In this document: piece after piece, positions 23,440-32,741 of the stretch
Layout: every line of letters starts with the position of its first letter
Numbering within the stretch: the first letter of the stretch is position 1
From: Aneurinibacillus sp.
GTDB lineage: Bacteria; Bacillota; UBA5301; DYFA01
Length of the DNA: 38,809 nucleotides
Assembly: GCA_020725425.1 (NCBI GenBank)
Contig: DYFA01000064.1
Span: 1 to 38,809, forward strand
Reading direction: 5' to 3'
Made by a program: the position numbers and the translations under genes
Notes under the pieces: generated by a model
What the model was told of the DNA's origin: nothing
Seen by the model: the letters and a program-made list of their open reading frames with translations, nothing else
Database searches by the model: none

Positions 23440-23465
23440 CCCGGGGGAAAATTTTCCCAGGGGAA
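23438..23465 (-). promoter_or_regulatory. Tandem palindrome TTCCCnnGGGAA upstream of spo0A promoter
   Basis: TTCCCGGGGGAA (23438-23449) and TTCCCAGGGGAA (23454-23465) are separated by AATT. Each half is a 5+5 inverted repeat, and they start 16 bases apart, about one and a half helical turns. The first touches the -35 box of the SigH-like promoter. This is the layout expected of a regulator binding as two dimers; the protein is unknown. Confidence 0.55.
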
Positions 23466-23473
23466 TCCGCTTC

Positions 23474-24853
23474 TTAGACTTTCCGGCGCTCGAAGCAGGC
23501 GGCGAAGAATCCGTCCGTGCCGTGCCGGTGGGGCCAGAGGCGCAGGTACGGCCCGTTGAACGCCGAAGCGGTCCCGCCCGCGGCCACGCCCCGCTCGGCC
23601 AGGATCTCCCTGGCCGCCAGTACCACGAACTCGCCTCCCTGGTCCCGGAGAAAATCCTCCGCCACCTCCTCCCCCTCCTCCGGCTCCGTCGAGCAGGTGG
23701 AGTAGACCAGCCGGCCTCCGCGGCGCACAGTCTGCGCCACGGAGCGCAGTAACTGCCGTTGCTGGGCCGAAAGCGCCGCCACGTCGCCGGGTTCCTTCCG
23801 CCAGCGGGCATCCGGGCGGCGCCGCAGGACGCCCAAGCCAGTGCAGGGAGCGTCGAGCAGTGCGCGGTCGAAGGAGCGCGACCAGTCGGCCGCCTCCGCC
23901 AGCTCCAGGGCGCTCCTGAGCTCCGGGCGGACGCTCGAGAGCCCCAGCCGGGCCGCATTCTCGCTGATCAGCCGCAGCTTCCCCGGGTGCACGTCCAGCG
24001 CCCGGACTTCGCCCCGGTCGTCCATCAGTTCGGCCAGGTGGGTCGCCTTCCCTCCCGGGGCGGCAGCCGCGTCCAGGACCCGTTCCCCCGGCTCCGGCGC
24101 CACCAGGTGGGCGATGAGCATCGATGCTTCGTCCTGGACCTGGACCAGGCCCTTGGCGACCTCCGGGAGTTCCTCCACCGCGCCGCCCCGCGACCGGAGC
24201 ACGATCCCTTCCGGGACCCACCGCGAGGCCTCCGCCTCGACTCCGCGCTCCGCCAAGCCGGCGAGGACTTCCTCCCGGGAGGCGCGCCGCCGGTTGACCC
24301 GCAAAACCAGCGGAGGAGGCTGGTTGTTCACCGCCAGGAGCTCCGCCGTCTCGCCGAACCCCAGCCGGGCCAGCCACCGTTCGACCAGCCACTCGGGGTG
24401 GGACTCCCGTACCGCCAGGTGCTTCGCCGGTCCGCTCTCCGGGTCCGGCCAGGCGAGGTTGTCCCGGCCGCGCAGAAAGGCCCGGAGCACGGCGTTGACA
24501 AAGCCGGCGGTCCCCCGGTGGCCCCGGGTCTTGGCGATCTCCACCGCCTCATGACAGGCCGCCTCGGGCCGCACCCGCGTAAGGTACAGCATCTGGTACA
24601 GGGAAAGCCGGAGAAGGTTCCGCACCCAGGGGGCGAGGCTCCCCACCGGCCTCGTGGCGAACTGGCCGATCACCCAGTCCAGCGTCAGGCGGCGCCGGAC
24701 CACGCCGTAGACCAGTTCGGTGGCGAGGCCCCGGTCGGCCGCGGACAGCCCGGAGCGGGCCAGCGCCGACCCGAGAGCGAGGCTGGCGTAGGCGCCCCGC
24801 TCTTCAATGGCGCACAGCACCTCCAGGGCCAGCTCGCGGCTCCCCCGGCCCAC
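23474..24853 (-). CDS. rsmB: 16S rRNA (cytosine(967)-C(5))-methyltransferase RsmB
   Basis: A 459-residue enzyme. The N-terminal 130 residues are a NusB-like RNA-binding domain (LVYGVVRRRLTLDWVI); the C-terminal part is a Rossmann methyltransferase with the SAM motif VLDAAAAPGGKATHLAELM, the catalytic Cys in YSTCS, and the second Cys in LDAPCTGLGVLRRRPD. It forms m5C967 in 16S rRNA. The GTG at 24853 follows GGAGG. It sits at the end of the yicC-to-rsmB run; in B. subtilis rsmB also follows fmt directly, whereas two membrane-protein genes are inserted here. Confidence 0.95.
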   Translation of the reverse strand: MGRGSRELALEVLCAIEERGAYASLALGSALARSGLSAADRGLATELVYGVVRRRLTLDWVIGQFATRPVGSLAPWVRNLLRLSLYQMLYLTRVRPEAACHEAVEIAKTRGHRGTAGFVNAVLRAFLRGRDNLAWPDPESGPAKHLAVRESHPEWLVERWLARLGFGETAELLAVNNQPPPLVLRVNRRRASREEVLAGLAERGVEAEASRWVPEGIVLRSRGGAVEELPEVAKGLVQVQDEASMLIAHLVAPEPGERVLDAAAAPGGKATHLAELMDDRGEVRALDVHPGKLRLISENAARLGLSSVRPELRSALELAEAADWSRSFDRALLDAPCTGLGVLRRRPDARWRKEPGDVAALSAQQRQLLRSVAQTVRRGGRLVYSTCSTEPEEGEEVAEDFLRDQGGEFVVLAAREILAERGVAAGGTASAFNGPYLRLWPHRHGTDGFFAACFERRKV

Positions 24854-24866
24854 CCCCCGGCCTCCG

Positions 24867-25565
24867 CTAATCGTCCCGGCTCCCCCGCAGCATCAGCAGA
24901 CGGACCAGCTGCAACACCGCCACCAGCGCCGCGGCGACGTACGTCCAGGCGGCCGCGGACAGGACCTGCCACGCCCCGTCCGTCTCTTCCGGCAGGAGAT
25001 ACCCGCCTTCCTCCAGGAGGGCGACCGCCCGGCGGGAGGCGTTAAGCTCCACCGGCAGCGTGACGACCTGGAAGAGCAGCGCCCCGGTGAAGAGGAGGAT
25101 GCCCAGGTCCATGAACCAGACCCCGCTCCGGCCGCCGAAGAGGAAACCGAGGACGAAAAGGGGGAAGGCCAGGGTCGAGCCGAGGTTGGCCACCGGGAAG
25201 AGGCTGTTCCGGATCCCCAGGGGAGCATAGCCCCGGGCGTGCTGGAGGGCGTGCCCGGTCTCGTGGGCCGCCACGCCGAGGGCGGCCAGGCTGTCTTCGT
25301 GGTAAACCGCCGGAGAGAGCCGGACGACCTGGTGGCGGGGGTCGTAGTGGTCAGTCAGGTTGCCCGGGATCGGTTCCACCGCGACGTTGTGCAGCCCCGC
25401 CTGGTTCAGCATGGCCCGGGCCACCTGGGCCCCCGTCAACCCCCGGCGCGACCGCACCCGGGAGTACCGAGCGAAAGTGCTGCTCACCTTGGCCTGGGCC
25501 CAGAAGGCGAGAATCAACCCCGGGATCAGGAGATACCATGTGGGGTCGTAGCCGAAGAAAAACAT
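24867..25565 (-). CDS. YugP-type neutral zinc metallopeptidase
   Basis: A 232-residue membrane protease of the Zn_peptidase_2 (YugP) family. The zinc-binding and catalytic motif HETGH is at residues 101-105, with hydrophobic helices at about 8-25, 128-150 and 158-178 and one more near the C-terminus (about 205-225). The family is widespread in Firmicutes but its substrates are unknown. ATG at 25565 follows GGAGGTGG; an in-frame TTG fifteen bases upstream would overlap that site. It lies between the DUF116 gene and rsmB in what looks like one transcript. Confidence 0.9.
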   Translation of the reverse strand: MFFFGYDPTWYLLIPGLILAFWAQAKVSSTFARYSRVRSRRGLTGAQVARAMLNQAGLHNVAVEPIPGNLTDHYDPRHQVVRLSPAVYHEDSLAALGVAAHETGHALQHARGYAPLGIRNSLFPVANLGSTLAFPLFVLGFLFGGRSGVWFMDLGILLFTGALLFQVVTLPVELNASRRAVALLEEGGYLLPEETDGAWQVLSAAAWTYVAAALVAVLQLVRLLMLRGSRDD

Positions 25566-25603
25566 CGCATCCACCTCCAAGTGTCGTTATCTGCACTCCA
25601 GAC

Positions 25604-26371
25604 CTACTCCTCCTCGCCGACCGGCCCGCTCACCCCGAGGAAGTGGTCGAGGGCAGCCTCCACCCGCTCCAGGTTGACCCGCGTGTTGACGCAGTAGCCG
25701 CAAGGCCGGTCGTTCACGATCCCGAACACCGGCAGAGGGAAGGTCTCCAGGAGACCGCTGGTGAGGTCCCTCTCGCAGGCCACGGCGATGACCGCTGCCG
25801 GACGCAGGTCGTGGATCAGCTTTCGGGCCATCCCCCCGCCCGTCGCCACCGCCAGGTTCACTCCGCGGCTCTCCGCCAGCTCCACCACGGCGGCGATCTG
25901 GCACTTCCCGCAGCGGCGGCAGTTCCGGGCATCCACCGTGATGCGGTGGGGACACTCCGCCCGCTGCAGACAGTGAGGGACGAGGAGAAGGACCTCTCGC
26001 GGCTGCAGGGGGGAGCGCACGCCGAGGTTGGCCAGAGCGTTGTTCACCGCCACGAAGGACAACTGGACCCGCTCCTTGGGCACTCCCACCAGTGGGCCGA
26101 GCCGCAGCGTCACGGGGTACATCAGCTCGAGGACCAGCCGGATGAAGGGCGCCAGGAAAACCGTGCGGCCCCGCCAGACACTCAGAGCGATGGCCACGAC
26201 CCCGGCGGCGGTCGCCGCCGCCACCATGAAGCCGAGCCAGGCCCCGGCGATGAGCAGCGTCTGGCCCCAGGCGCCCCGCCGTGCCAGCGCCCAGACCGCC
26301 GCCGCCATGGCTCCCCCGGCCAGGATGATGCCGGACACCAGCCCCAGGAAGACCCTCTTCCGCACCGGCAT
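25604..26371 (-). CDS. DUF116 membrane protein with cysteine-rich domain
   Basis: A 255-residue protein of the DUF116 family. Two transmembrane segments (about 8-28 and 38-64) precede a cytoplasmic cysteine-rich domain with Cys134, 140, 151, 154, 157, 199, 224 and 227. The spacing CRRCGKC and CGYC suggests one or two Fe-S clusters or zinc sites, as proposed for the family; no reaction is established. ATG at 26371 has AGAGGT upstream. Its position after fmt recurs in related Clostridia as far as I recall. Function unknown. Confidence 0.85.
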   Translation of the reverse strand: MPVRKRVFLGLVSGIILAGGAMAAAVWALARRGAWGQTLLIAGAWLGFMVAAATAAGVVAIALSVWRGRTVFLAPFIRLVLELMYPVTLRLGPLVGVPKERVQLSFVAVNNALANLGVRSPLQPREVLLLVPHCLQRAECPHRITVDARNCRRCGKCQIAAVVELAESRGVNLAVATGGGMARKLIHDLRPAAVIAVACERDLTSGLLETFPLPVFGIVNDRPCGYCVNTRVNLERVEAALDHFLGVSGPVGEEE

Positions 26372-26383
26372 CGCCGTTACCTC

Positions 26384-27340
26384 TTACCTCCCCAACCGCT
26401 CCCCCGCCGCGAGCCTTTGGCCCCGGGCGAACTCCTCGCCCGGCAGGACTCTGCCGCTCTCCCCCTGAACCTCAAGCAACTGCAGCAACCCCCGGCCGGT
26501 CGCCACACACACCGCCCGGCGGCTGACGCTCACCGTTCCCGGCGCCCCGCCTCCGGCCTCCCCCGGCCGCGGCTCCTCCTCACCCGGCTCCCTCACCCGG
26601 GTCCGCCAAATCTTCAGCCGCCGACCCCGCCAGAAGGTGTAGGCGCCGGGTGAAGGCGCCAGGCCGCGCACCAGGTTGTGAAGCTCCAGGGCGGGGCGGG
26701 TCCAGTCGATCTCCCCTTCCTCCGGCCGCAGCCGCGGCGCCAGCGTCGCCTCCGCCTCGTCCTGCGGCTCCCGCGGCGCCGCCCCGCGGGCGACAAGCGC
26801 CATGGTCTCCGCCAACACCTCCGCCCCGACCCCCGCCAGCCGTTTCGAGAGTTCCCCGGCGTTCTCCTCCGGGTCGATCGGCACCGGGCGCCGCAGGATC
26901 ATGTCGCCGGTGTCCCAGCCCGAGTCGAGGTAGATAGTCGTGACTCCGGTCACCGCATCCCCGGCCATGATCGCCCGGGCCACGGGGGCCGCCCCCCGCC
27001 AGCGCGGCAGGAGCGAGGCGTGGACGTTCACCCAGCCCTTCGGGGGAACGTCAAGCAACCCGGGGGTGATCTTTTGCCCGAAGGCTACTACAACGCAGGC
27101 TTCCGGGTCGAGCCGGCGCAATTCGTCCCGAAACTCCCCGGTGGCCACCGACTCCGGCTGGGCCAGGGGGAGCCGCCGTGCCAGGGCGGCCTCCTTGACC
27201 GGTGACGGGGCCAGCCGGTAGCCACGCCCCGCCGGGCGGTCCGGTTGGGTGACCACAAGGGCGACCTCGTGCCCCGACGCCACCAGCGCCTCAAGGCTCG
27301 GCACCGCGAACTCGGGAGTGCCGAAAAACGCCAGCCTCAC
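26384..27340 (-). CDS. fmt: Methionyl-tRNA formyltransferase
   Basis: A 318-residue enzyme that formylates initiator methionyl-tRNA with 10-formyl-tetrahydrofolate. The N-terminal catalytic domain begins RLAFFGTPEFAVPSLEAL and carries the active-site block NVHASLLPRWRGAAP (Asn105, His107) and LDSGWDTGD; the C-terminal tRNA-binding domain follows from about residue 205. The GTG at 27340 overlaps the def stop (GTGA). Together with the upstream deformylase it handles the N-formyl group cycle of protein synthesis. Confidence 0.96.
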   Translation of the reverse strand: MRLAFFGTPEFAVPSLEALVASGHEVALVVTQPDRPAGRGYRLAPSPVKEAALARRLPLAQPESVATGEFRDELRRLDPEACVVVAFGQKITPGLLDVPPKGWVNVHASLLPRWRGAAPVARAIMAGDAVTGVTTIYLDSGWDTGDMILRRPVPIDPEENAGELSKRLAGVGAEVLAETMALVARGAAPREPQDEAEATLAPRLRPEEGEIDWTRPALELHNLVRGLAPSPGAYTFWRGRRLKIWRTRVREPGEEEPRPGEAGGGAPGTVSVSRRAVCVATGRGLLQLLEVQGESGRVLPGEEFARGQRLAAGERLGR

Positions 27341-27810
27341 GCCTGTTCCGCCGTCCCTTTCTTCTCCCAGACCCCCTCGGCCCGGTCGATGAAGAGGATG
27401 CCGTCCAGATGGTCGATCTCGTGCTGCAGGACCCTCGCCAGGAGCCCCTTCCCTTTGACCTCCGACGGCTGTCCCCGCTCGTTCAGCCCTTTCACTGTCA
27501 CCTCAGCCGGCCGGCTCACGTACCCCACGCGCCCCGGGACGCTCAGGCATCCTTCCAGATCGGTCTCCTGGCCGCGGGCCGCCACGACCTCCGGGTTTAC
27601 CAGGGCCATGGGGCCCTCCCCCACATCCAGCACGATCACCCGGAGCAGCTGGCCCACCTGGGGAGCGGCCAGGCCAACCCCCTCAGCGTGGCGCATTGTC
27701 TCGAGCATGTCCTTGATCAGTCTCTGAACGCGCCTCGTCACCCGCTCCACCGGTTTCGACCGCCGGCGCAGGACTTCGGCACCTTCCTCCAGAATCGGCA
27801 AGACCGCCAC
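27337..27810 (-). CDS. def: Peptide deformylase
   Basis: A 157-residue metal hydrolase that removes the formyl group from nascent proteins. The three family motifs are present: GVGLAAPQVG (44-53), EGCLSVPG with metal ligand Cys88, and QHEIDHLDG with His130, Glu131 and His134. GTG at 27810 is the start; GAGGGG lies upstream and the protein begins with the usual MAVLPIL. It follows priA by 15 bases and overlaps fmt, as in most Firmicutes. Confidence 0.96.
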   Translation of the reverse strand: MAVLPILEEGAEVLRRRSKPVERVTRRVQRLIKDMLETMRHAEGVGLAAPQVGQLLRVIVLDVGEGPMALVNPEVVAARGQETDLEGCLSVPGRVGYVSRPAEVTVKGLNERGQPSEVKGKGLLARVLQHEIDHLDGILFIDRAEGVWEKKGTAEQA

Positions 27811-27825
27811 CGTCCAACCCCTCTC

Positions 27826-30342
27826 TCACAGCATCGCCTGGGGATCCACGTCCCAGTTGACCCTCAGGTTCTCGTCGCCGCCGCGGATTTCCTCCGCCGC
27901 CGCCCGCAGGGCGGCCCGCTGCTCCCCGTCCAGATGCCCCTTCACGAGCACCTGGAAGCGGTACAATCCCCGCAACCTGGCCAGCGGCGCCGGGCTCGGG
28001 CCCAACACCGTCGCCGCCTCCCCGGCCACCCCGCGCACCCTCTGGGCCAGCCGGTCCGCCCCTTCCCGGGCCCGCTCCTCGCCGGCCCCCGCCACCGTCA
28101 CCAGGACCAGTTCGCTGAAGGGCGGATAGCCGGCGAGCCGGCGGAAGGCGATCTCCCGCTCGTAGAAGAGGGCGTAGTCGTGGCGGCTCGCCGCCACCAC
28201 GCTGTAGTGGTCGGGGTTGTACGTCTGGACGATCACCTCGCCCGGCCTCGCCCCCCGCCCGCTGCGCCCGGCCACCTGCGCCAGCATGGCGAAGGTCCGC
28301 TCGGCCGCCCGGAAGTCCGGCAGCCCGAGGGCGGTGTCGGCGGCGACCACTCCCACCAGGGTCACCCCAGGTAGATCGAGCCCTTTGCCGATCATCTGCG
28401 TCCCCACCAGGACGTTGAATTCCCGTCGAGCAAAGCCGCCCAGGATCCGCGCGTGCGCCCCCTTCCGCCGGGTCGTGTCCACGTCCATCCGGACCGGCAC
28501 CGCCTCCGGGAAGAGGCGGCGGACCTCCTCCTCCACCTTCTCCGTGCCCACACCGAAGTGCCGGATGTACCGGCTGCCGCAGGAGGGGCAGGCGGTGGGC
28601 GGGGCGGCGGAATGCTGGCAGTAGTGGCAGACCAGCCGGTTTTCAGCGGCGTGATAGGTCAACGCCACCTGACACAAGGGACAGCGCACCACCAGCCCGC
28701 ACGCCCGGCACAGGACCACCCGGCTGAAGCCCCGGCGGTTGAGGAAGAGAATAACCTGCTCGCCGCCGGCGAGCCGCTGCCGGATCGCCTCCTGAAGCCG
28801 GCGGCTGAAGATCTCCCGGTTGCCGGCGGCGAGTTCCGCCCGCATGTCCACCACGTCCACCTCCGGCAACGGCCGGCCCAGCGGGCGTTCCTCCAGGTAC
28901 GCCAACCGGAATTCGCCCCGGGTTGCCCGGTAATAGCTTTCCACTGCAGGCGTGGCGCTTCCCAGGACCACCACGGCGTCCTCCGCCGCGGCCCGCGCCA
29001 GCGCCACCTCGCGGGCGTGGTACCGCGGGCTGTCCTCCTGCTTGTAGCTGCTCTCATGCTCCTCGTCCACAATCACCAGGCCCAGGTTCCGCACCGGGGC
29101 GAAGACTGCCGACCGCGCCCCGAGCGCCACCCGCGCCTCGCCCCGCGCCAGCCGTTGCCACTCGTCATACCGCTCGCCCGCCCCGAGGCGGCTGTGGAGA
29201 ACTGCCACCTCTTCCCCGAACCGGGCTCGGAACCGCCCCGCCATCTGAGGGGTCAGGGCGATCTCCGGCACCAGCACGATCGCTCCCCGCCGGCGGGCCA
29301 GCGCCCCGCCGACGGCCTGCAGGTAAACCTCGGTCTTCCCACTGCCTGTCACCCCGTGCAGGAGCACCGGGCGCGGGCAGGTTGCCGCGGCCTCAGCCCG
29401 GATGGCCGCCACTGCCGCCTCTTGCGCCGGAGTGAGCCGGACCGCCGCCGGCCGGCCTTCCCATGTCTCGTCCTCGGGCGCCCGCCGGACCGGCCGGTCC
29501 ACCGCCGCCACCACCCCTTGTCTCACCAGGCGGCGCACCACGCCTTCCCCGACACCCGCCGCGGCCAGCTCCCGTCGGGTCACGCCCCCGGGATGGGCGG
29601 CGAGCAGAGCCAGGGCCGTCCGGCGGGCAGGGGAGATTCGCCCGCTCTGCGTCTCCGCTCCCGCATCGGTCGCCGCCCCGGCAGCCGCCTCGGACCATGC
29701 TCCAGAGAGACGGTAGTGTCGGACCAGCCGCGGCCGTACCCCCGGCTCCACCTCGCTCACCAGCACCAGGCCCCGGCTGGCCAGCGTCTCGACCGCGCGG
29801 ACCGCCCGTTCCCCACCCCATCGGCGAAGCTCGGCTCGGGTGAGCGGGGCCTTCCGCGCCACAAGCCGCGCCCAGACTTCGGCACAGGCGCCTTCCAGAG
29901 GCGGCTGGACCTCGTCTCCCGGCGCCCGCCGGGTTGCCCGGTACGCCACCTGCACCTCCCCGGCGAGCCCGGGGGGAGCGAAAAGCGAAAGCGCCTCCCG
30001 CCATCCGCAGAGGTAGCGGTCGACCAGCCAGCCCGCGACTTCCAGGGTCGTCCCGGGCAGGGGCGGGCAGGCCGCCACCACGCCGGCGATCGCCCGGAGC
30101 CGGTCCGCGGGCACGCCGGCCTTCACCTTGCATCTCACCACCCAGCCCTCGACCCGGCGGGAACCGAACGGAACGCGCACCCGCCAGCCGGGGGCGACCG
30201 TCCCGGCGAGTTCCGGCGGGATGAAATAGTCAAAAGGCCGGTCGATCTCCCGGCCGGCCACGTCCAACACCACTTCGGCGACGGGTCCGCCCGCCGGCGC
30301 GGAGGCTAGGTCGCTCGTCCGAGGTTCTCCCCGCCCGTCCAT
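27826..30342 (-). CDS. priA: Primosomal protein N' (PriA helicase)
   Basis: An 838-residue replication-restart helicase that loads the replisome at stalled forks. The N-terminal 3' DNA-binding domain (REIDRPFDYFIP, RVRVPFGSR) and a winged-helix region are followed by Walker A GVTGSGKTEVYL, DEEH box VIVDEEH, GSATPAVESY, the cysteine-rich zinc-binding insert (CRAC, CPLC, CHYC, CPSC), and GTQMIGKGLDLP with the arginine-finger region QVAGRSGRG. I chose ATG at 30342, overlapping the coaBC stop by 37 bases, with GGTGGAG close upstream; an ATG at 30363 is also possible. Confidence 0.95.
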   Translation of the reverse strand: MDGRGEPRTSDLASAPAGGPVAEVVLDVAGREIDRPFDYFIPPELAGTVAPGWRVRVPFGSRRVEGWVVRCKVKAGVPADRLRAIAGVVAACPPLPGTTLEVAGWLVDRYLCGWREALSLFAPPGLAGEVQVAYRATRRAPGDEVQPPLEGACAEVWARLVARKAPLTRAELRRWGGERAVRAVETLASRGLVLVSEVEPGVRPRLVRHYRLSGAWSEAAAGAATDAGAETQSGRISPARRTALALLAAHPGGVTRRELAAAGVGEGVVRRLVRQGVVAAVDRPVRRAPEDETWEGRPAAVRLTPAQEAAVAAIRAEAAATCPRPVLLHGVTGSGKTEVYLQAVGGALARRRGAIVLVPEIALTPQMAGRFRARFGEEVAVLHSRLGAGERYDEWQRLARGEARVALGARSAVFAPVRNLGLVIVDEEHESSYKQEDSPRYHAREVALARAAAEDAVVVLGSATPAVESYYRATRGEFRLAYLEERPLGRPLPEVDVVDMRAELAAGNREIFSRRLQEAIRQRLAGGEQVILFLNRRGFSRVVLCRACGLVVRCPLCQVALTYHAAENRLVCHYCQHSAAPPTACPSCGSRYIRHFGVGTEKVEEEVRRLFPEAVPVRMDVDTTRRKGAHARILGGFARREFNVLVGTQMIGKGLDLPGVTLVGVVAADTALGLPDFRAAERTFAMLAQVAGRSGRGARPGEVIVQTYNPDHYSVVAASRHDYALFYEREIAFRRLAGYPPFSELVLVTVAGAGEERAREGADRLAQRVRGVAGEAATVLGPSPAPLARLRGLYRFQVLVKGHLDGEQRAALRAAAEEIRGGDENLRVNWDVDPQAML

Positions 30343-31526
30343 CGCTCCACCACTGCATCCCATATCCGCTCGGCGACCTCGCTCTTCGGCCGCTGCTCCA
30401 GCTCGGCCACCGGTCCTTCCGGGCCGAGGATGATCACGCTGTTCGTCTCGGCGTCGAAGCCGCTCCCCGCCATGCCGACCAGGTTGGCGACGATCAGGTC
30501 CAGCCCTTTCGCCCGCCGCTTCGCCTCGGCGTTGCGGAGCAGGTCCTCTGTCTCAGCGGCAAATCCCACCAGCACCTGTCCGGGCCGGCGCGCCGACCCC
30601 ACCTCCCGGGCGATGTCCGGGTTGGCGACGAGCCGCACCACTGCCTCGTCCGCTGTCCGCTTCAGCTTATGCGGGGCCGGCTCGGCGGGCCGGTAGTCGG
30701 CCACCGCCGCCGCCAGGACCACCGCGTCGGCCGCCGCAGCCAGCTCCAGGGTGGCCTGCCGCATCTCCCCGGCCGTTTCGACCTGCGTCACCCGGACTCC
30801 CGGCGGGGGCGCCAAGGCCACCGGGCCGGAGACCAGCTCCACTTCGGCCCCGCGTCGGCGCGCCGCTTCCGCCAGAGCGTATCCCATTCTCCCGCTCGAG
30901 CGGTTGGAGATGAACCGCACCGGATCGAGGGGTTCCCGCGTCGGCCCGGCGGTAATCAGAACGCGCCGTCCGGCCAGATCCGCCGCCTTCAGAAGACGCC
31001 CGGCCGCGGTGAGGATCTCCTCCACGGGGGCGAGCCGCCCCTCCCCCGTCTCGCCGCAGGCCAGCCACCCGGTGGCCGGCCCGACGAAATGGTATCCGAC
31101 TCCCTTGAGCCGCTCGACGTTGGCCTGCACCACGGGGTTCTGCCACATCCGCACGTTCATGGCCGGTGCAAAAAGCACCGGCGCCCGGGTGGCAATGATG
31201 GTGGTCGTCAGGAAGTCGTCCGCCACCCCCGCCGCCACCTTCCCCAGCACGTTCGCCGTGGCCGGGGCCACCACCACCACGTCCGCCGCTTCGGCAAGGC
31301 TGACGTGGGCGACAGGCCGCCCGGCAAGCTCGGCGAAGAGATCCACGCAGACGGGGTGGCGGGAGAGCTCCCGGAACGTCGCCGGCGCCACGAGGTTGGT
31401 CGCCGCCCGCGTCAGCACGACGTGGACCTCCGCCCCGGCCTGGGTCAACCGGCTGACCAGCTCACACGCCTTGAAGGCGGCGATGCTGCCGGTCACGCCG
31501 ACAACGACCTTCTTACCCTCCCACAT
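30306..31526 (-). CDS. coaBC: Bifunctional phosphopantothenoylcysteine decarboxylase/phosphopantothenate-cysteine ligase
   Basis: A 406-residue fusion enzyme for two steps of coenzyme A synthesis. The N-terminal CoaC flavoprotein (about 1-180) has [10 protein letters not shown], active-site His74, PAMNVRMW (Asn124) and the [10 protein letters not shown] loop with Cys157. The C-terminal CoaB domain (about 188-400) has [34 protein letters not shown] and the KLKR motif. ATG at 31526 is 15 bases after rpoZ. Both activities look intact, with normal family length. Confidence 0.96.
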   Translation of the reverse strand: MWEGKKVVVGVTGSIAAFKACELVSRLTQAGAEVHVVLTRAATNLVAPATFRELSRHPVCVDLFAELAGRPVAHVSLAEAADVVVVAPATANVLGKVAAGVADDFLTTTIIATRAPVLFAPAMNVRMWQNPVVQANVERLKGVGYHFVGPATGWLACGETGEGRLAPVEEILTAAGRLLKAADLAGRRVLITAGPTREPLDPVRFISNRSSGRMGYALAEAARRRGAEVELVSGPVALAPPPGVRVTQVETAGEMRQATLELAAAADAVVLAAAVADYRPAEPAPHKLKRTADEAVVRLVANPDIAREVGSARRPGQVLVGFAAETEDLLRNAEAKRRAKGLDLIVANLVGMAGSGFDAETNSVIILGPEGPVAELEQRPKSEVAERIWDAVVERWTGGENLGRAT

Positions 31527-31541
31527 CGCCCGCTCTCCGCC

Positions 31542-31766
31542 TCACTTGATCCCCGAGCGCGCTGTCCGCTCGCTGCGGACGTAGTCCCGGGCGATCTCCT
31601 CCAGCGCCGCTGTTACGGGTTTCTCGCTGCTGCCCGACACCAGTTTCTCGTCGCCTGCCATAAGCTGGCGGGCGCGTTTTGCGGCCATTACCACCAGGGC
31701 GTACTTGCTGTCAACCTTGCGCATCAAAAGGTCCAGCGACGGTTCCATCATCTCCGGCTGCTCCAC
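31542..31766 (-). CDS. rpoZ: RNA polymerase omega subunit
   Basis: A 74-residue protein that supports folding and assembly of the RNA polymerase beta' subunit. The core [21 protein letters not shown] and the [12 protein letters not shown] stretch are clear family features. The start is GTG at 31766, with GGGGAGAAGG upstream; the ATG codons at residues 6 and 7 are alternatives. It lies between gmk and coaBC, the usual order in Firmicutes and Actinobacteria. Confidence 0.94.
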   Translation of the reverse strand: MEQPEMMEPSLDLLMRKVDSKYALVVMAAKRARQLMAGDEKLVSGSSEKPVTAALEEIARDYVRSERTARSGIK

Positions 31767-31821
31767 CCCTTCTCCCCCGGCAAATCATGTGTACCTTCCT
31801 GACAAATATGCGAAACACCCC

Positions 31822-32448
31822 TCAGCCTTCGAAGAAGCCGCGCAGGGGCTCCTCGCCCAGCCGCTCGGTGCGGCACATCTCGGCCGTGAGGATCGCCTCT
31901 AGTTCCTTAACGGCGACCTCGACCTCCCGGTTCCACACCACGTACTGATATGCCGGGAGGGCCGCGATCTCCTCTCGAGCCGCCGCAAGTCGGCGGCAGA
32001 TCTCCTCTTCCCGGTCGGTGCCCCGGGCCCGGATGCGGGCCTCGAGGACCTCCCACGAGGGCGGGAGAAGAAAAACGAGCACCGACTGCGGCATGGCCTC
32101 CCTCACCTTCCGGGCGCCCTGCACGTCGATGTCGAGCACGACATGGTACCCAAGGGCCAGCGACTCTGCGACAAACGGGCGGGGAGTGCCATAACAGTGC
32201 CCGCAAAACTCCGCCCACTCCAAAAACTCCCCGGCAGCTACCCGGCGGGCGAACTCCTCCTCCGAGAGGAAGAAGTAGTGCTTGCCGTGTACCTCCCCGG
32301 AGCGGGGTGGGCGGGTGGTGGCGGATATCGAGTATCGAACCCGGGGGTTCCGAGCGATGAGCGCGTTGAGCACCGTGTTCTTGCCCACGCCCGATGGGCC
32401 GGAGAGCACCAAGAGAATTCCCGGCCGTCCCCCGTTCACCTGGCGCAT
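31822..32448 (-). CDS. gmk: Guanylate kinase
   Basis: A 208-residue enzyme that converts GMP to GDP. The P-loop reads GPSGVGKNT (17-25); most homologs have GKG or GKS at this place, so Asn24 is a mild variant. The GMP-binding block YSISATTRPPRSGEVHGKHYFFL and EWAEF..YGTP are present, as is the LDIDVQGA motif. ATG at 32448 follows AGGAAAGG. Position between remA and rpoZ is conserved in Firmicutes. Confidence 0.95.
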   Translation of the reverse strand: MRQVNGGRPGILLVLSGPSGVGKNTVLNALIARNPRVRYSISATTRPPRSGEVHGKHYFFLSEEEFARRVAAGEFLEWAEFCGHCYGTPRPFVAESLALGYHVVLDIDVQGARKVREAMPQSVLVFLLPPSWEVLEARIRARGTDREEEICRRLAAAREEIAALPAYQYVVWNREVEVAVKELEAILTAEMCRTERLGEEPLRGFFEG

Positions 32449-32461
32449 ATCTCGACCTTTC

Positions 32462-32728
32462 CTAATCGGAAACGTCTACTCCCGCATCCTTGGAGATCAG
32501 TCGGTGAGCCACCGTTTCCGGCTGAACTGCCGACAGGATGACGTGGTCTGAGTCGGTGATCACCACCGCCCGGGTGCGCCGCCCGTAGGTGGCGTCGATC
32601 AACATCCCCCGGTCGCGGGCCTCCTGGATGATCCGCTTGATCGGCGCCGATTCGGGACTGACTATTGCCACGATGCGATTCGCCGCAACGATGTTGCCGA
32701 ATCCTATGTTGATCAGTCTAATGTCCAT
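32462..32728 (-). CDS. remA: RemA-family regulator (DUF370)
   Basis: An 88-residue DNA-binding protein. The sequence from [32 protein letters not shown], with [30 protein letters not shown], is the full DUF370 family. In B. subtilis RemA forms oligomeric rings and activates extracellular matrix and osmoprotection genes. ATG at 32728 follows GGGGAGGCC; the frame extends upstream into mihF without support. It lies just before gmk, as in B. subtilis. Confidence 0.95.
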   Translation of the reverse strand: MDIRLINIGFGNIVAANRIVAIVSPESAPIKRIIQEARDRGMLIDATYGRRTRAVVITDSDHVILSAVQPETVAHRLISKDAGVDVSD

Positions 32729-32741
32729 GCTTGGCCTCCCC

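Noticed and set aside
23375-23473. Spo0A binding boxes (TGTCGAA) for autoregulation of spo0A
   Set aside because: No exact TGTCGAA or its complement is found in this gap on either strand.
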